NCBI GenBank assembly: GCA_963922205.1
Contig: CAWUHX010000020.1
Span: 1-64,000, forward strand
Direction: 5' to 3'
Origin: Romanomermis culicivorax
Taxonomy: Eukaryota; Nematoda; Enoplea; Mermithida; Mermithidae
DNA: 64,000 nucleotides
Under the pieces are notes generated by a model that saw only the letters and a list, made by a program, of their open reading frames with translations, was not told the DNA's origin and ran no database searches. Numbering within the stretch: position 1 is the first letter of the stretch; each line of letters begins with the position of its first letter. Both the position numbers and the translations under genes were made by a program. Of this stretch, positions 1 through 12,900 are shown one piece after another.

Positions 1-16
1 CACACTCTATCAGATT

Positions 17-41
17 AAGCAGTGGTATCAACGCAGAGTAC
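17..41 (+). other. SMART cDNA-synthesis adapter sequence
   Basis: These 25 bases match, as I remember it, the whole oligonucleotide used in SMART template-switch cDNA kits (it begins AAGCAGTGGTATC and ends AGAGTAC). A 25-base match by chance in a 64 kb window is negligible. It is not a biological feature. It most likely marks library-derived sequence joined into the assembly, or a chimeric join, so the first few dozen bases should not be trusted as contiguous genome. No second copy was noticed elsewhere in the window. Confidence 0.93.
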
Positions 42-298
42 TAACCATGCTCCTCATATTTTGAGTGGAGACTTCGTTTAAAAAAAATTCGACTGGCAAT
101 CATGGTTTTTTTCATCCAAGCAATCACGAGTCAGCTTTTTGTCTATAGTCATAATCATGCGAAGGGGTCGTCATAGATAAAAATTGGTCAAAATGACAAG
201 AATCGGTCAAAAATAGGCGTCATTTTTGTCCGAAAAGGCGTTTTAGGGTACTTTTTTAGTTTGCCCCTTATGTGTATTTATGATCTTATGGATTGCGT

Positions 299-457
299 CA
301 GGGCCGTGCACAAATGGGGGGGCGGGGGAGCGGCCGCCCCCCCCCCCCCATTGAGGCAGCATGCACTCAGTGTATCGCGTAAAATCAACATTTTTTGGAG
401 TTATTCAGTAAAAAAATGTAGTCCGCCCCCCATGAAAAAATCCTGCGCTTGGCCCTG
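299..457. mobile_element. Short hAT-type MITE with perfect 8-bp target duplication
   Basis: The element starts CAGGGCCGTGC and ends with the inverted form GCTTGGCCCTG. It is flanked on both sides by GATTGCGT (291-298 and 458-465). An 8-bp duplication with CAGGG-type ends is typical of the hAT superfamily. The 159-bp body carries a G run followed by a C run and has no coding capacity. A second diverged copy lies near 1326-1472. The other parts of 1-2340 hold no gene I can recognise. Confidence 0.82.
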
Positions 458-1325
458 GATTGCGTATTGCTCCTTTTTATAACTGTCCATGTTCTTAGAT
501 CTGCCTCAATTCTACGTTCCATTAATTAACGGAACTGTGCAAAATTGCGCTATTAAGAAATCTGTGACGAAAAAGCGTTCAGTGAAAGAAAAGCGTTCCT
601 GTGTGAGCAAGTAAGCACGAGCACTTTCCGTACTGTGTAAAATCGTTTCAGCACAGTTGCTCTTAATTTTTCCTAAAGGTTTTTCAAGTACAACAAGGTC
701 GTATTCACTAGGAATGTATATCGTACTTTTTGACCGATTTCAGGATTTTATTTTTCATTTTTTCTCCACAGGCCAATTAGCTCATAGGATCAAAATTTTA
801 TAGGCCAATCCGAATGTCAACGAGCCAAATTTAAAATGTTTGTGAACAAATGTGGCGGTAAAAACCATTGTTTCAACAGATTTTTTAAAAAACACGCTTC
901 AAAATCACAGTAGAAGCCCATATAACGGATCAAGCATTTTGAATACATTTTCGGTCACACACCGAATAAGGCTCACATATAAGATCAGTAATGATATGCA
1001 TTACAATTTCAGTTAAAATATTCAATGTTATAGTGAGGCACTACATGTTCCTCTGTCTATTCTTCGTCTATTGAGCGAAATGCTCAAATAACAACGTATG
1101 CAACTTTTCTGCTCTACTGATAGCAACTCAGCTTTTATAACAAATAAAACATTGCGCATTAGCATGATTCCACCAGGGACAGGCGAGACCAATTTTGCAA
1201 CAGCTGCCGTTTTAGTTGATCCAAATTCCTGTCACCTCTTTGGTTCCGGCACAATATTTTTTTACATAAGTCATGCGACATCAACTTGTTGATTCGACCG
1301 AACCAGTGTTTTTTTTGCACGAGGT

Positions 1326-1472
1326 GTTTTGCATAGTGCAAAAAACCCCGATTGAGGCAGTTTGCACACGGTGTATCGCGTAAAATCGACATTTCCTGGG
1401 GCTTTTTAGTGGAAAAAATTTAGTCCGCCCCCCTCATGAAAAAATCCGACGCATGGCCCTGGTACAGATGAT
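1326..1472 (+). repeat. Second, truncated copy of the 299-457 MITE
   Basis: This stretch repeats the right part of the 299-457 element: GATTGAGGCAG, GGTGTATCGCGTAAAATC, then AGTCCGCCCCCC, ATGAAAAAATCC and GGCCCTGGT occur in the same order. The left terminus is not clear. No open reading frame of interest overlaps it. Confidence 0.7.
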
Positions 1473-2365
1473 ATAATTCCACGAAGGAACGATATTTTTG
1501 AAATTCGAGGCTGAAAACACCTCTAAATTACGCTAGAATTCCAAAGTTTTTACAAGCCAATTTGGCTTGTATCACTAAATTTTTAGGAGCCAATCAGAAT
1601 TTTTAGATGCCATGGCTCCCAATTGGCCTAAAAATAAAACCCCGACCGATATGCTACCCGATAGTGCCCGATATTTTCTGACCCTACCCAATCCGAAAGG
1701 GGAAAAAAGATTTTTGATACCTCTGTGCATTACGGGTCACGGTTCAAAGAATTTAGTTGATCATTCTACTGCTGGAAAAAAAAGAAAATTATTTCAAGTT
1801 CGAGATTAAAATTTATACATTTCAAAAATAGAATTTTCTTGGCAGTTTTCCCATGAAAGTAGTGAGCGAGAGAGAGTACTGAATGATCGATGTATTGGTA
1901 TCAGCTAATAATTGACTTTTTTGAATATCGGTTGGTGGTTTTTTGGGTGAGATAATCGATATCTTATTTTCTACGGCAATTCTTCATTTCTCATTTCTTA
2001 AAACAGCAACTGGTATTTAAAAGTAATAAGATAAGTCATTATTCATTTCCAATGTATTTTACACTAAAAAATAAAAACTGCACATAATTATGTTTTAACC
2101 CGTGACTCGATTTGCCATAAATCGGGTCAGACCGATATTCTCTAGCCCGATACATCCATAGTATTCACAAAGCTGGATTAGCGTTATTCTGTGTGGACAA
2201 AGAACGTATACCTCCGTTTTATTCAAGTCTGTAAATAGCTTGGTTAAGGTAGTGCTTTAAACACAAGTTGCAAACTCTTTGAAGCTATTAGAATTGAGTA
2301 AGCTTGCGAACTTATGATACTTTCAACTATTTTTTGAGAATGATCACATACATCTGCGGGGATCA

Positions 2366-2746
2366 TATTTGTTACGGAGCTCCATGATCTGGGAGTAAAG
2401 CAACTTATTTGTGAATTAGGTCAACAATTGTCCAAAATTTTACGGGGGATCATTGTAGGAAAAACTCATTTTTCACCCGAAAAGACCGAAATGTTCAAAA
2501 AGATGCCAATTTTTGTCATGACTTTATAAAATGGTTTTTGACAATTTTCGTTCAAAAGAAACTCTTTTTCAACCCAAAAATCGACATCTTCCTGTTTTTC
2601 GACCAAAAAGATGATGGCCTTTTCAGCTATAGGATTGTTTGCCTTTTTCAGCTATAGGATTGGCGAATCTTGTGGAGGTCACCATTAACTGGCCGACGAT
2701 TTCTGAGGTGGATCTCCTCCCCCCCCCCACCCAATTGCATGTATGA
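2366..2746 (+). repeat. Diverged copy of the CATACATGTAA repeat family (family B)
   Basis: The left end resembles the family start (TTGTTACGGAGCTCC against TGTAACGGAGCCC) and the right end is CAATTGCATGTATG. Between them are the family hallmarks: GGCCGACGATTTCTG and a C run just before the right end. Within it a 17-base unit, TTTCAGCTATAGGATTG, occurs twice near 2624-2660. The target duplication is no longer visible. Confidence 0.6.
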
Positions 2747-2857
2747 CTGGAATATAATATTGTTCTTGAAGGGTATCGTAAGATGTCTTTTTCAAAATTT
2801 TCATTCACAGTAGTATCAAGAAGAAGTGTGTGAAGCTTTTAAGTTCATGGATTGAAC

Positions 2858-3785
2858 CAGAGGTCCCCAAGGTCGAAAATTTAGGTAGGGGTAAAATCGT
2901 AAATTTTAAGGGTAGTCCCCTACTTTAAGCTTTTTACAGTCAAAAAACATTAACTATTTCAACTCCATTTTCCAGCTCCCAATCATACAACTTGAATGCA
3001 CTAATTATACGTACAGAATAGTCACACTTTGACGATTGTCGTGTCAACTGATACCTGCACATTTCAAGAATCAAGCACAACATACTTTTGAAAACATTAT
3101 TCGAACCAGCATCTTCAGCAGTATGGGCTTATTCCATCACTGATAAGACTTGGAACAGTGCTTCCAATTGAAAGTCCTGATGCTGAATGTGGCTTTAGTA
3201 TTATTAATCCCATTAGATTATGAACTACGAGTTTGAAACCAAGTACCACTCATGATCCACGTCAACAGACCTCACATGTCTCAACACATAGCAGGAAAGT
3301 ATGCCACAGCTTGGGTAACCATATGCGCACAGAAGACCCAACGCAGAAGCGGGGAAAAGGAAAGGAGAGCATGAAGAGGCAGAATTTTAAGAATATGATG
3401 TTTTTCTTCCCAAGGGGCGATTTTTTGATTAATCACATATACATAAGTCATTATTTCATCTCCCAATTATATATAAATGATTTCCTACAAGTAGTATATA
3501 TTAACGTGCTGATATCCTTTCCCAAAAATCGCTATAAGGCACAGAAGTTGCATACTTTCCCATTATTCTTTGCTCAGTAAATGTGTCAAAAAGACCAGTG
3601 AGTAATTCCTCACAATCACACATTGTGCAATTTTTCTCGAATTACTATGACCTACTGGGGAGAGGATGAGGTCTACCGAAATTTTTTGCTATAGTGAGCT
3701 GTTTTTATGGGGGTAGTAAACGAATTTCCAAATCTAAGACCGGGGTAATACCCCCCCCCCCCATACCTCCCCATGGGGTGCTCTG
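2858..3785 (+). mobile_element. Decayed hAT transposon
   Basis: The ends are CAGAGGTCCCCAAGG on the left and the inverted CCATGGGGTGCTCTG on the right. The flanks are GATTGAAC (2850-2857) and GAATGAAC (3786-3793), a 7 of 8 match as expected for an old hAT target duplication. The interior holds a relic of a hAT transposase C-terminus (3105-3390) and a C run near the right end. At 928 bp it is an internally deleted, inactive copy. Confidence 0.75.
3105..3390 (+). pseudogene. hAT transposase C-terminal dimerisation-domain relic
   Basis: One frame reads YGLIPSLIRLGTVLPIES, then PDAECGFSIINPIRL, a stop and TTSLKPST. This resembles the C-terminal block of hAT transposases and their domesticated relatives (pattern LP, then E or C, then GFS, then N-I, then R-x-L). 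The stop is TGA where CGA (Arg) is expected. A frame change follows, after which a second frame reads LMIHVNRPHMSQ, which fits the next part of the domain. It is therefore a pseudogene fragment with at least one nonsense and one frameshift mutation. It lies inside the hAT element 2858-3785, which supports the assignment. Confidence 0.65.
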
Positions 3786-3901
3786 GAATGAACTATTTCT
3801 TATGAAATATTACACGATTTCCTCCTAATTGCCTGATTAAAGTTCTTTCAAAAGTTCCTAGTGCTTATTCGAATACGTATACAAGTTCACCAATTTTATA
3901 G

Positions 3902-6900
3902 GAAACTCAAGTCAATAATTGAGGCACCGGTGAACAGTCAAGACAAAGATGAAAATTCCAATGACGCAGAATCGCTCGATCCCGTTGAGCCAGGTCCTTC
4001 GACCAGCATCGCGCCGCCTAAAAGCGTAAAATCATCGTTACCGCCTCTACGCTTATTGGATTGCTACAGGTTGCGTTTTGTAAGAAGCAGTTTACTTCGT
4101 AATGCAATGTCGTGTAATTTTTAGAGAATTGCATTTATCCGTTCATAAGACAATGCTGAAGGTTGATTTGAATTTTAGCTTAAATAAGGACGTTGTAAGT
4201 TCTTTTATGTCTTCGGTAAATACGTACGTCAGATTATAGTTTAATCACTCCACAGACGCAAAGTAATCAAGTAGCTATTCATTTCCCGGAATTCCTTTTA
4301 CTGTTGGAAGATTTACATTCCAAATTGCAACATTGCCTTCCGACTTCTACTCGCGGCAGTTGGTTCTGTAAAGTGAGTTTCGTTTCCGCGTAATATTTAG
4401 TCTATAATCTGTCATATTGCATTGCTATTGGTCACTTAGTTATGTGCGACTATGTGTACACTGGAAGTATCTGAAAATTATGCAATCCATTAATAATCTG
4501 AGTCCATCAAGAAAGTGGAATTCCAATACAGCAGAAGGCACTGTTTTTCGTCCTAATGAGAACCAAGGTCAAAAATTTTTTCCCATTTTCCACATACTCT
4601 TTTTGTATTCAAAAATACCCACAGACAGACGCTTGTCATTGGAAATGGGTCGGAAAACAAGAAATTTTGAATGAAGAAATAAAAAAATCAACCATTTCAT
4701 ATTAACACTAAGGGCCAAATTCCTAAACGTGGGCTAACTCTAGCACGGGACAAAACTCATGCTAAAGTCCGAATAAGTCAAAAATTTAGCCCGAGATGGT
4801 ATTCCAAAAGAAAGGCTAGGCTAAATGTCGGCTAAACTCGAGCTAAAAATCAGCTTTTTTAGCCAGAACTTTAGACCTAGCAGGGGCAGGTCTAAAGTAA
4901 GTGTTAAATCATTTTTCATGTTAAGTAAAATGGAGGCGGTCAATTTTATTGAATTTATTGATAATATTAATGAAGATCAGGTTGTTGATGATTTGAGTGT
5001 TAATATTATAAGCTGTGTTGATCCGTTTGAAATTTACAATGATCGAGATTTTTATTTATGATATCAATTTGGGAAACCTGCCTGCCGAGAAATTATTCAC
5101 ATATTATATGATAGAATTAAACGATTAACAAATCGACATCAAGCTTTATCACCTGAAATACAAGTAAAAACAATTTTTTCTTTACAGTCTTTGCATGCTG
5201 CAACAAAATGAACAAGGAAAAGATGATTACATATTCATATAAGTCAATGAATTGACAGGTGGCACTCTGTTACTTTGGGTTCCATAAAATCCAGTGATAA
5301 CACTTTCGACATTTCCCCGTTGATTGGAGAAAAACGGAACTGGTAGTGGTGACGAAATACGGGGTGCTGCAGCCGGAAATTGTGGCGCAGATGTTCCAAA
5401 GGTTCCTTGAATTTGTTTCAACCTTTCTTCGTAATAAGCAAATTTTGCCTTTGAAGCTTTAATTTGCTCTTTGACAGCTTCGACATGCAAATTTGCAAAA
5501 CTTTCGCATTATCCGATTCTTCCTGCATTAGCTTTAACTTCAGTTGATGTTCAGCTTCCATGTGTTGCCACCTAAAATCAAATAATGGCAATCTTTCTCT
5601 AATAGCATGCTTCGTTGTAGGCTTTGAAACCTTTGATATTTTGGGTTCTTCAGAAGTAGCCATAGATGTCAATGCTTAAATTACAAAAAAGTAAAAATTC
5701 TCAGGCCTAACAGTGCAAAATTTTACATCGTAATTGTATTAAAGCACTACTCTCTGATTCGGGCATCTCTGAATCAAATTCGGTGACCCTGTCTTGATCA
5801 GGTTGGTTGGTCTGCAAGTTTTCAAACTGATCAGATGTTTTGTCGTAAGACTCGGCGTCATCATCAAAATTTGTTGGAATTCTTTCGAATTGCCCGGGAA
5901 TCCATTCATAAATTCTTTGATATGTATCTGGAATTTCTGGAGGTGCCGAACCATCACCTGTCGATTTTTTCAGCTTTTTGAATTCACAAACTTTCTTCTT
6001 CGTTTCCTGTTCAAAACTTTTGCATTAGCTACTTATGTACTTATTCTGACAACCCTACGTTTTGTGGCCTCTGGTAGATTTCAAAGGGATTTTGGCGACA
6101 ATCATGGAGTTTTGCAAGGAGCTGTGTCGAAATTTGTGCATAAAGTTATTGCTGAAATTGCCACATTGCGATCAACCTACATCAAGTTCCCCAACCTTGA
6201 CAAGTTCGAGGATTTGCAGCATAAGTTTTATCAGATGCGAGGGTTCCCTGGTGTGCTGAGTGCCATTGATTGCACTCACGTGCCAATACAAGGGCCAGGA
6301 GGATTGGATAATGAATTATACTGGAATCGCAAAGGCTGGTTTTCAGTGAACGTTCAACTGCTTTGTGATGCCAATCTTAAAATTAGAAATATTGTCGCTA
6401 GTTGGAAAGGTAGCACCCATGACTCCCACATCTTCAACGAATCGTATCTTAAAATCAAACTTGAGCAGATTCCAAAGAAATTTCACATCCCCGGAGATCA
6501 TGGGTATCCATGTTTGCCCTATATTCTAACTCCATTAGCTCCTGCCACAACATCAGCTGAAAAACGTTACAACCTTGGTCATTCTTCAACGAGAATGGTC
6601 ATAGAACGTCTAAATGGAATTTTGAAGCATCGTTTTCCGTGCTTGTCACTAAAACTTAGATTCAGTCCGGCCAAATGCTCTGCAGTTATCGTAGCTTGTG
6701 CAGTTTTGCACAATTTATCACTGATCCTGAATAATAGTATTGACCCAGAGGATGACGAATTCGAAGAAATGGAAGTGGGTGATCATGATAATGATAATGG
6801 TGATAATCTACAAGGACTTGCAAAACGCAGGGCCATCATTAATCAATATTTTTAATTATTTGCAAATTTTTGTTTACCTGCTTTAATCTCTTCGATTTGT

Positions 6901-9900
6901 CTTGAAGCTGCATTATAGATCTTTTCTGACAGTTGGGGTTTTTGGCGAATAAATCGACAATCTGGTCCCATGCTTTCTTTTTTGCTTGAATGGTTGTGGA
7001 ATCAGTTCGCTTGTTTTCGATTATATTAACCACTTGTCCCAGACATTCCATCAAAAGATGAACTTCTTTATCAGAAAAATTTGAATCTCGACTTTTTCGA
7101 CTCGTTTTTCAGTTGTTGACAAAGGCACAAAGACAATAAATTTTTACGATAAATGTAAATAGCGCAAGTTTAGTCTGAGTTTAACCCGTGCTAGAAAATC
7201 TAGTACTAGCACGTCTTTTGGAATAACACTTTTGATTTAGCCCGGGCTAACTAAATCTGCGGACAAATGGACGATTACCTAGCCTGTGCTAAGTCAAAAA
7301 TTAGCCCTAGCCTAGCCCTAGTCTAGCGCTCCTTTAGGTATTTGGCCCTAAAGGTCGGTTTATACAGCGACATTTTATGCTACATGTATGTTGATGGACA
7401 TATATGCGACATGCGTATGTTAAGTAAAATCATTAGGTGTGAACAAGCGCGATAAGCCCGACATTCAGTTTGCTGTTTCGCTAAGCCGGCTATTTTAGCT
7501 GACATGCACGCGCCGGTACATGTAAGGGCTATATGTAAAGTCCGATTCGCATGGCGACATATCACCCGATATATATGATCAAGCCTGCAGCCCGAAAGTT
7601 TTTTTTTGGGGGGGGGGGAGTAAAATTGGCATTTCTGACTTGACTTGAAAAAAACCAAAAAAGATTTGTCTTTTTTAACACTTCAAACATTCCGGGGGGC
7701 ATGGCCCCCAACCCTCCTGCCTACAGGCCAGTATATGATGCAACATGTATGTAGGGTTCAATGTCGCCTGTCACGATTACATGCACCGGAACATACAAAT
7801 AACATATAAATGCCGCTTTTATGTCGGCTAACATAGCTGAGCGAAAAAACAAACTGAATGTCGGGCTTATGTTGCACTCGTTCAACCCTGATGATTTTAC
7901 TTACATAAGCATGTCGCTTATATGTGGGGACATGAATTTTGCATAAAATGTCTCCGTAACCGGCTTTTAAGTCATGACAGACGACATTTCACTCGATGTA
8001 CATGTTGCAACATGTATGTCGAATGAAATGTCGTCGTGTGAACTGGCCTTAATAAACGAAAGTTTATCTCTTTATGGCAGTGTTTCAACTTTCATGATTA
8101 TAGTGAATACTAAATGGCTATAGCGAAAACTTTTTCAATATAGAAACCTATGAAATGTTAGAAAATACATTGTAGGGCCAATTTGTAATACTGTTGATTC
8201 AGTTTTTTGCCGAAAAGTAATGGTATCAAATAATTAAATTATACATTCACCTCATTCGAAAAAATTAGATTTTCGCGATATTTCATAATGAAGTATCGAG
8301 TTTTACTTACTTTACATGAGATAAAGCATTGCAGATGCATTAAAGCAATCATAACTGAGAAAGGAATGTGCGAAGTGAGGCAGAATTTTCAAAAAAATTT
8401 TGACCATAATGAAACGCTCAAGAATGTACTTTTTCCGGCCCCAAAATTATTTTATTCTAGTTCGGGGACCGAGCCAAAATTTGTTTCCCATTGCCCAAAT
8501 CAATTCCCAAGAAGATTAATTTTGATAAACAATAGAAATCGTATTCCTGATATTTTTCGCACATGATATAGTGAGGTGTAATTTATCAGCCGCTTAGACG
8601 GCACAAATTATGTGTCCTTCAAACCAATTTTTTGTGAAACGCTTAAAATGTGAGGCACGGAAAATTCCTGAACTTTGTCGAATCTGGTGGCATCATTTAT
8701 TTCTATATGTTCTATATTTCAGTATATGTTCTAAATTTCAGGTTAATCCCGATGCCCATCTGCGATTCCAAATGATCGATGCGGTAGATGCCAAAGATTT
8801 GTACGATAATTTCGTTTCATTAATTACTTATTTGCTCAACCAATTGAAAAATTGCAGACGATTCTTGAAAGTGCGACGTTTTTGTACGCTGCAAAAGTTT
8901 GACTTACTTATTTTATTAAACTTTAGGAGAAAGATGACGCCAACGAAAGTTACGTTGATCAGAATTTTCAATCTTGGTCAACGGCTTGTGCGAACGTCTC
9001 TCACTGCATAGAGACCATTGTTTCTTGCTTACTGTTAATCTTCCAGTGGTAGGTTCCCAGCATACATGTAACGGAGCCCTGAGGTCTGGGGGGGGGGTTG
9101 AGCCACTTTTTTGGGGCGGGGGGTCAGTAATTCCCAAAATTTTGGGGGAGGGGTCTCTGAAGGAAAAAAATTCGATTTTTTCACGAAAAAAGTCCGAAAA
9201 ATGGTTCAAGAAATAGTAATTTTTGTCTAAAAATGATAAAAAAATGTATTTATGGCGCGAAGCGCCGAGAAAATTGATGTTTATGACCATTTTTTGTTCA
9301 AAAATTGACATTTTTCATCAAAAAATTAACATTTTTCAGTATTTTTCCGACCAAAAGTATGGGGGTCCCTAGGGCTACCGTATGGCTAGCCATAGGATTG
9401 GAAAATCCTGGGGGGGGCGGTCGCCCAATGGCTAGCCATATGGTCGACGATTTCTGGGGGGGGGGGGTTCCCATAGCACTTCGCCCCCAATTACATGTAT
9501 GGTTCCCAGGGTTTTTTTTTTGTACATGACCCATTTGCACACGTACAAACGGCAGCCAATATTTCATTTGTATAATTTTCACATAGCAAAAATAGGTATA
9601 ATTAAGTAACCTGTGTTCCTCTACATCATGTCCAAAGACTAATAACCAAATCAGTGTAATTTTCAAATTTTATTTATACACTACGAAAGAAGATTCATCA
9701 AAATTGAACAAAAAATTGGAATTTTCGAGTTTCAAGTATAATTTACAAGCATTGTGGAACAAATTTTCTAGAAAACTATCCAATAGCATAATGAATTTGA
9801 ATTCGATGATAAATCGATGGTTAAGTCCTCTATGATGACAAGTGAAAGCCCAAAAAACATGTTAATCTTTCCGCCGCGCAGCGCCGGAAAAATTTTTTGT

Positions 9901-12900
9901 GTACTGATATTCCTTGACGCTGGAAAATCAATTTTCCAAACATTTATTGCAAGAGTTAGATTCGAATTTTGTGTTTAAATGTTATTATTTTTTAGAATTT
10001 TATTTTTTGAAAAATTTCAAAACTCGTAATTTATTTGCTAACTCTCATGAACTTGGCCGAAAAGATATGAGTGGAAGAGTTGAAATTTCCAAAAACTACT
10101 TCCATGAAGTTTCCGAATTGATCTTGCGTTAAGAAAGAGATAATCGCTTCAAAAGGTTTAGAAACTTGACGTATTGATCTTTCTCAAAAAATGTTTCAAG
10201 GAAAAACTGTGAATCTTCATTAAATATCAAGATAAAATATTGAAGATTACCACTTAAAACATGAGATAATATGTTTGAGATGATGAAAACTAATCAAATG
10301 ATAGATGAAGGTAGACATTCTGAAAGCCGTGTCTGAGCTAGGAAATACACATTAATGATTATTAAATTTATTACCGGCGCAAAGCGCTGGAAAATTTTGA
10401 GGGGAAATAGCCGTTTGCACATGTACAAATGACTACCTCAATTTCGTTTGCCCCCAAAAATTTTCATTTGCCTCCGGCTGGTCGGTTCACTCACATTAGT
10501 GACCGTAATCACCAAGATAGATGGGCCTGATCCTGGGGTAAATACGTCATTTTTTGCTAGTGTCGCCATGTTTTGTGAGAACAGAAATGTAAACATGTGA
10601 CAAATTTATTCACGGATAACGCTATTCTGCCTTCGTCAGTACGGAACGTATATACTTTTTCATCTTTTTTGTTAGGAAAGGAACCGATGGAAAAGCGAGC
10701 AAAGAACAAACCAAACTTTTGCTGAAAATATTAGCCAACTTCTTTTGCAAATCAAATACAACACAAACCGCTGGCAATGTGGCAAAGTGAGTTAAATTTA
10801 AATTGATCGCGTTCATTAAATAAAAACATATACGCTGAAAACCTCCGCTAGCTAAGTAGCAGCTGTTTGATTTTCCAGTTTTTATACCATTATTCGTGAT
10901 ATGACTTTCTTCATGCAAACTTCTTTCTAGCCTTTCTTTATGCCCGCCTTTTCTATAGTTGCTTAATTTTTTCCAAAATCGCACAAAAAATGGCTTAACC
11001 AAGAAATTTAACGTCACTCATGAAAGCTCCAAAATTCATATAGTTATACAACTGTTTCATCTCCACTTACAATTTCGCTGGAAAAAGGCTGCTCAAAAAA
11101 AGACTCTTTAGTTACGTTGGATTCTTCAGTATCGTCGACTGCTGTACTGCATTACATATGTTTTTTATCAAATGTCATATTAATGGTCATACCTGTGTGC
11201 AGTCAGTTAGCCTGAGAGGGTAAACTCAAATTTTTTTTGGTAGTAAATATATATTAACTGTTTTTTTAAGAAAACCCATGCAAAGGAAGCTTAAATATTT
11301 TAGTAGTACCTGGGATGCCATCAGAAAACTGCGAGTAGAGTAGCTTCTGAGTTGAAAAAACTTATAGCAATTCACATATAGTTAAAAAAACAGGCAGCAA
11401 ATGATTGCCCACCCAAAATCCATGGGTTGTAAGTAAATTTCGTCGAGCCTGCTGGGATGGCGTAACCGATACTCTTACCATATCTCCAATGCACAGGTAT
11501 GTGATAGTCGATTATGCCTGTTTGGGCTAGGTCTTCTCCATAAATATTATTGTAACCTACCAACCGGGTAATGTTTTATTTTTAAATATCACGTTAACCA
11601 TGGATCTATTCTAGTCTTTGTCTTAAATCTCTGAAGCCTGTTATGAAACTCCAATAATCTGGTGCGTTAATGTTACTATTATTCAATCTTGATAGGGATG
11701 GGCCGGGTATCCGGATCCGCGGATATCCGCCTAAATTTTAGGAAAAATACGAAAATGCGAAAATACATAAAAGATTATGGTATTTTCAGTGTATAAAAAA
11801 TTTCTTCGTACAAAGACTTTTTGGCCGATCTTTGTACAGGCACAAAGAGCCTTGTACAAAAAAAACACTGCAATGGTAGCAAAATTATACTTGAGAAACA
11901 GTAATTTTTCAACAGTAACGATTTTTGGTAGGATCATAAATTTGACCAGCACCACTCAATAGCTGTTCATAGGGGACACTTTTCGCTGGTGCTAATTTAA
12001 AATTACTCTCTGCATGAAGCAATTGTCCAGAGACGTTTGAGATTCAAGTTCATGCTCTAATTTGGTTTTTGAGTTGCTAGGTTCATTTTTTTGGCTCTCT
12101 TTAAAGAAAGCACAAAAATTAATTCTTTAACATGACAATACCAGTAGCAATTTGTTCCACAATTACTTCTATTTTCTTTATCTTCCTTTTATTAAGCCGT
12201 AAACTGCTTATAGTCGTATATTGCCATGTGTTTCCTCTCCAAATGTTTTCTTTGGCATCCAGTAGCACAACCTTTTCTAGATAACTGTATTCTGCATTTA
12301 TTGCACTTTGCCTTTTCTTCATCATCTGGGGACACTGTGAAGTAGTCCCACACTCTGCTAGTTGAAGAAGAACTTGAATCCGTAATTTCTGAAAAAAGTT
12401 TCTATTTATATTCATTTCTTTTCTGATGAAACCAATATTAGTCTAAGCATGAATACAATTTAATAAATGAAAATTACTAATTAGTACATGTTAACTATTT
12501 CAGTAAACGAACACCCCAATCATTAATAATCTATTAATCTATTGACACCAATGAATATAAATTCATACAACTCAATTTTAGACAAGTTAGACATGGTACA
12601 TATACTTATTGAAAGATCCGGATCCGGTCGGATCTGTTCCTCAAGATCCGGATCCGCTGAACCAAATATTTCAAGATCCGGATCCGCTGTCGCCAAAAAA
12701 GTCGATCCGGCCCGTCCCTAAATCATAAAGATGTATTCATAATCTACCACCCTCGCAAATTTACAGCAGCTCCAAATTTTGGTAGCTGTTTCTCTAGATT
12801 CGAATTCCGTATGTTTAGAATCGTAGCGGAAGAATTGATGCTGTATTCGGATGTGTGTCAATCAATAATTAGCTTAAACGAGCTTCTTCAAATAATTTGC

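Larger units (their letters stand above)
4712..7348 (+). mobile_element. PIF/Harbinger DNA transposon with both genes, inactivated
   Basis: Terminal inverted repeats GGGCCAAATTCCTAAA on the left and TTTAGGTATTTGGCCC on the right are flanked by the 3-bp target duplication TAA (4709-4711, 7349-7351), the PIF/Harbinger signature. Subterminal segments are rich in variants of GCTAGACTAG on both sides. Inside are a DDE transposase on the plus strand and a Myb/SANT-like accessory protein on the minus strand, both damaged. The element lies in FANCD2 intron 3 (4373-8741). A second Harbinger element abuts it on the right, sharing one TAA. Confidence 0.9.

Noticed and set aside
5794..6028. N-terminal 78 residues of the long transposase frame
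   Set aside because: This part is antisense to a well-supported exon of the Myb-like gene and has no similarity to transposases; it is open by chance upstream of the real exon.
9507..9509. Assigning CATTTGC-word element a clean 8-bp target duplication
   Set aside because: The left border is overprinted by the family B insertion and no 8-bp match to the right flank could be found.
12755..12785. Upstream acceptor (TTTACAG) for FANCD2 exon 6
   Set aside because: Joining exon 5 to it gives an immediate stop; the GGTAG acceptor at 12785 keeps the frame.
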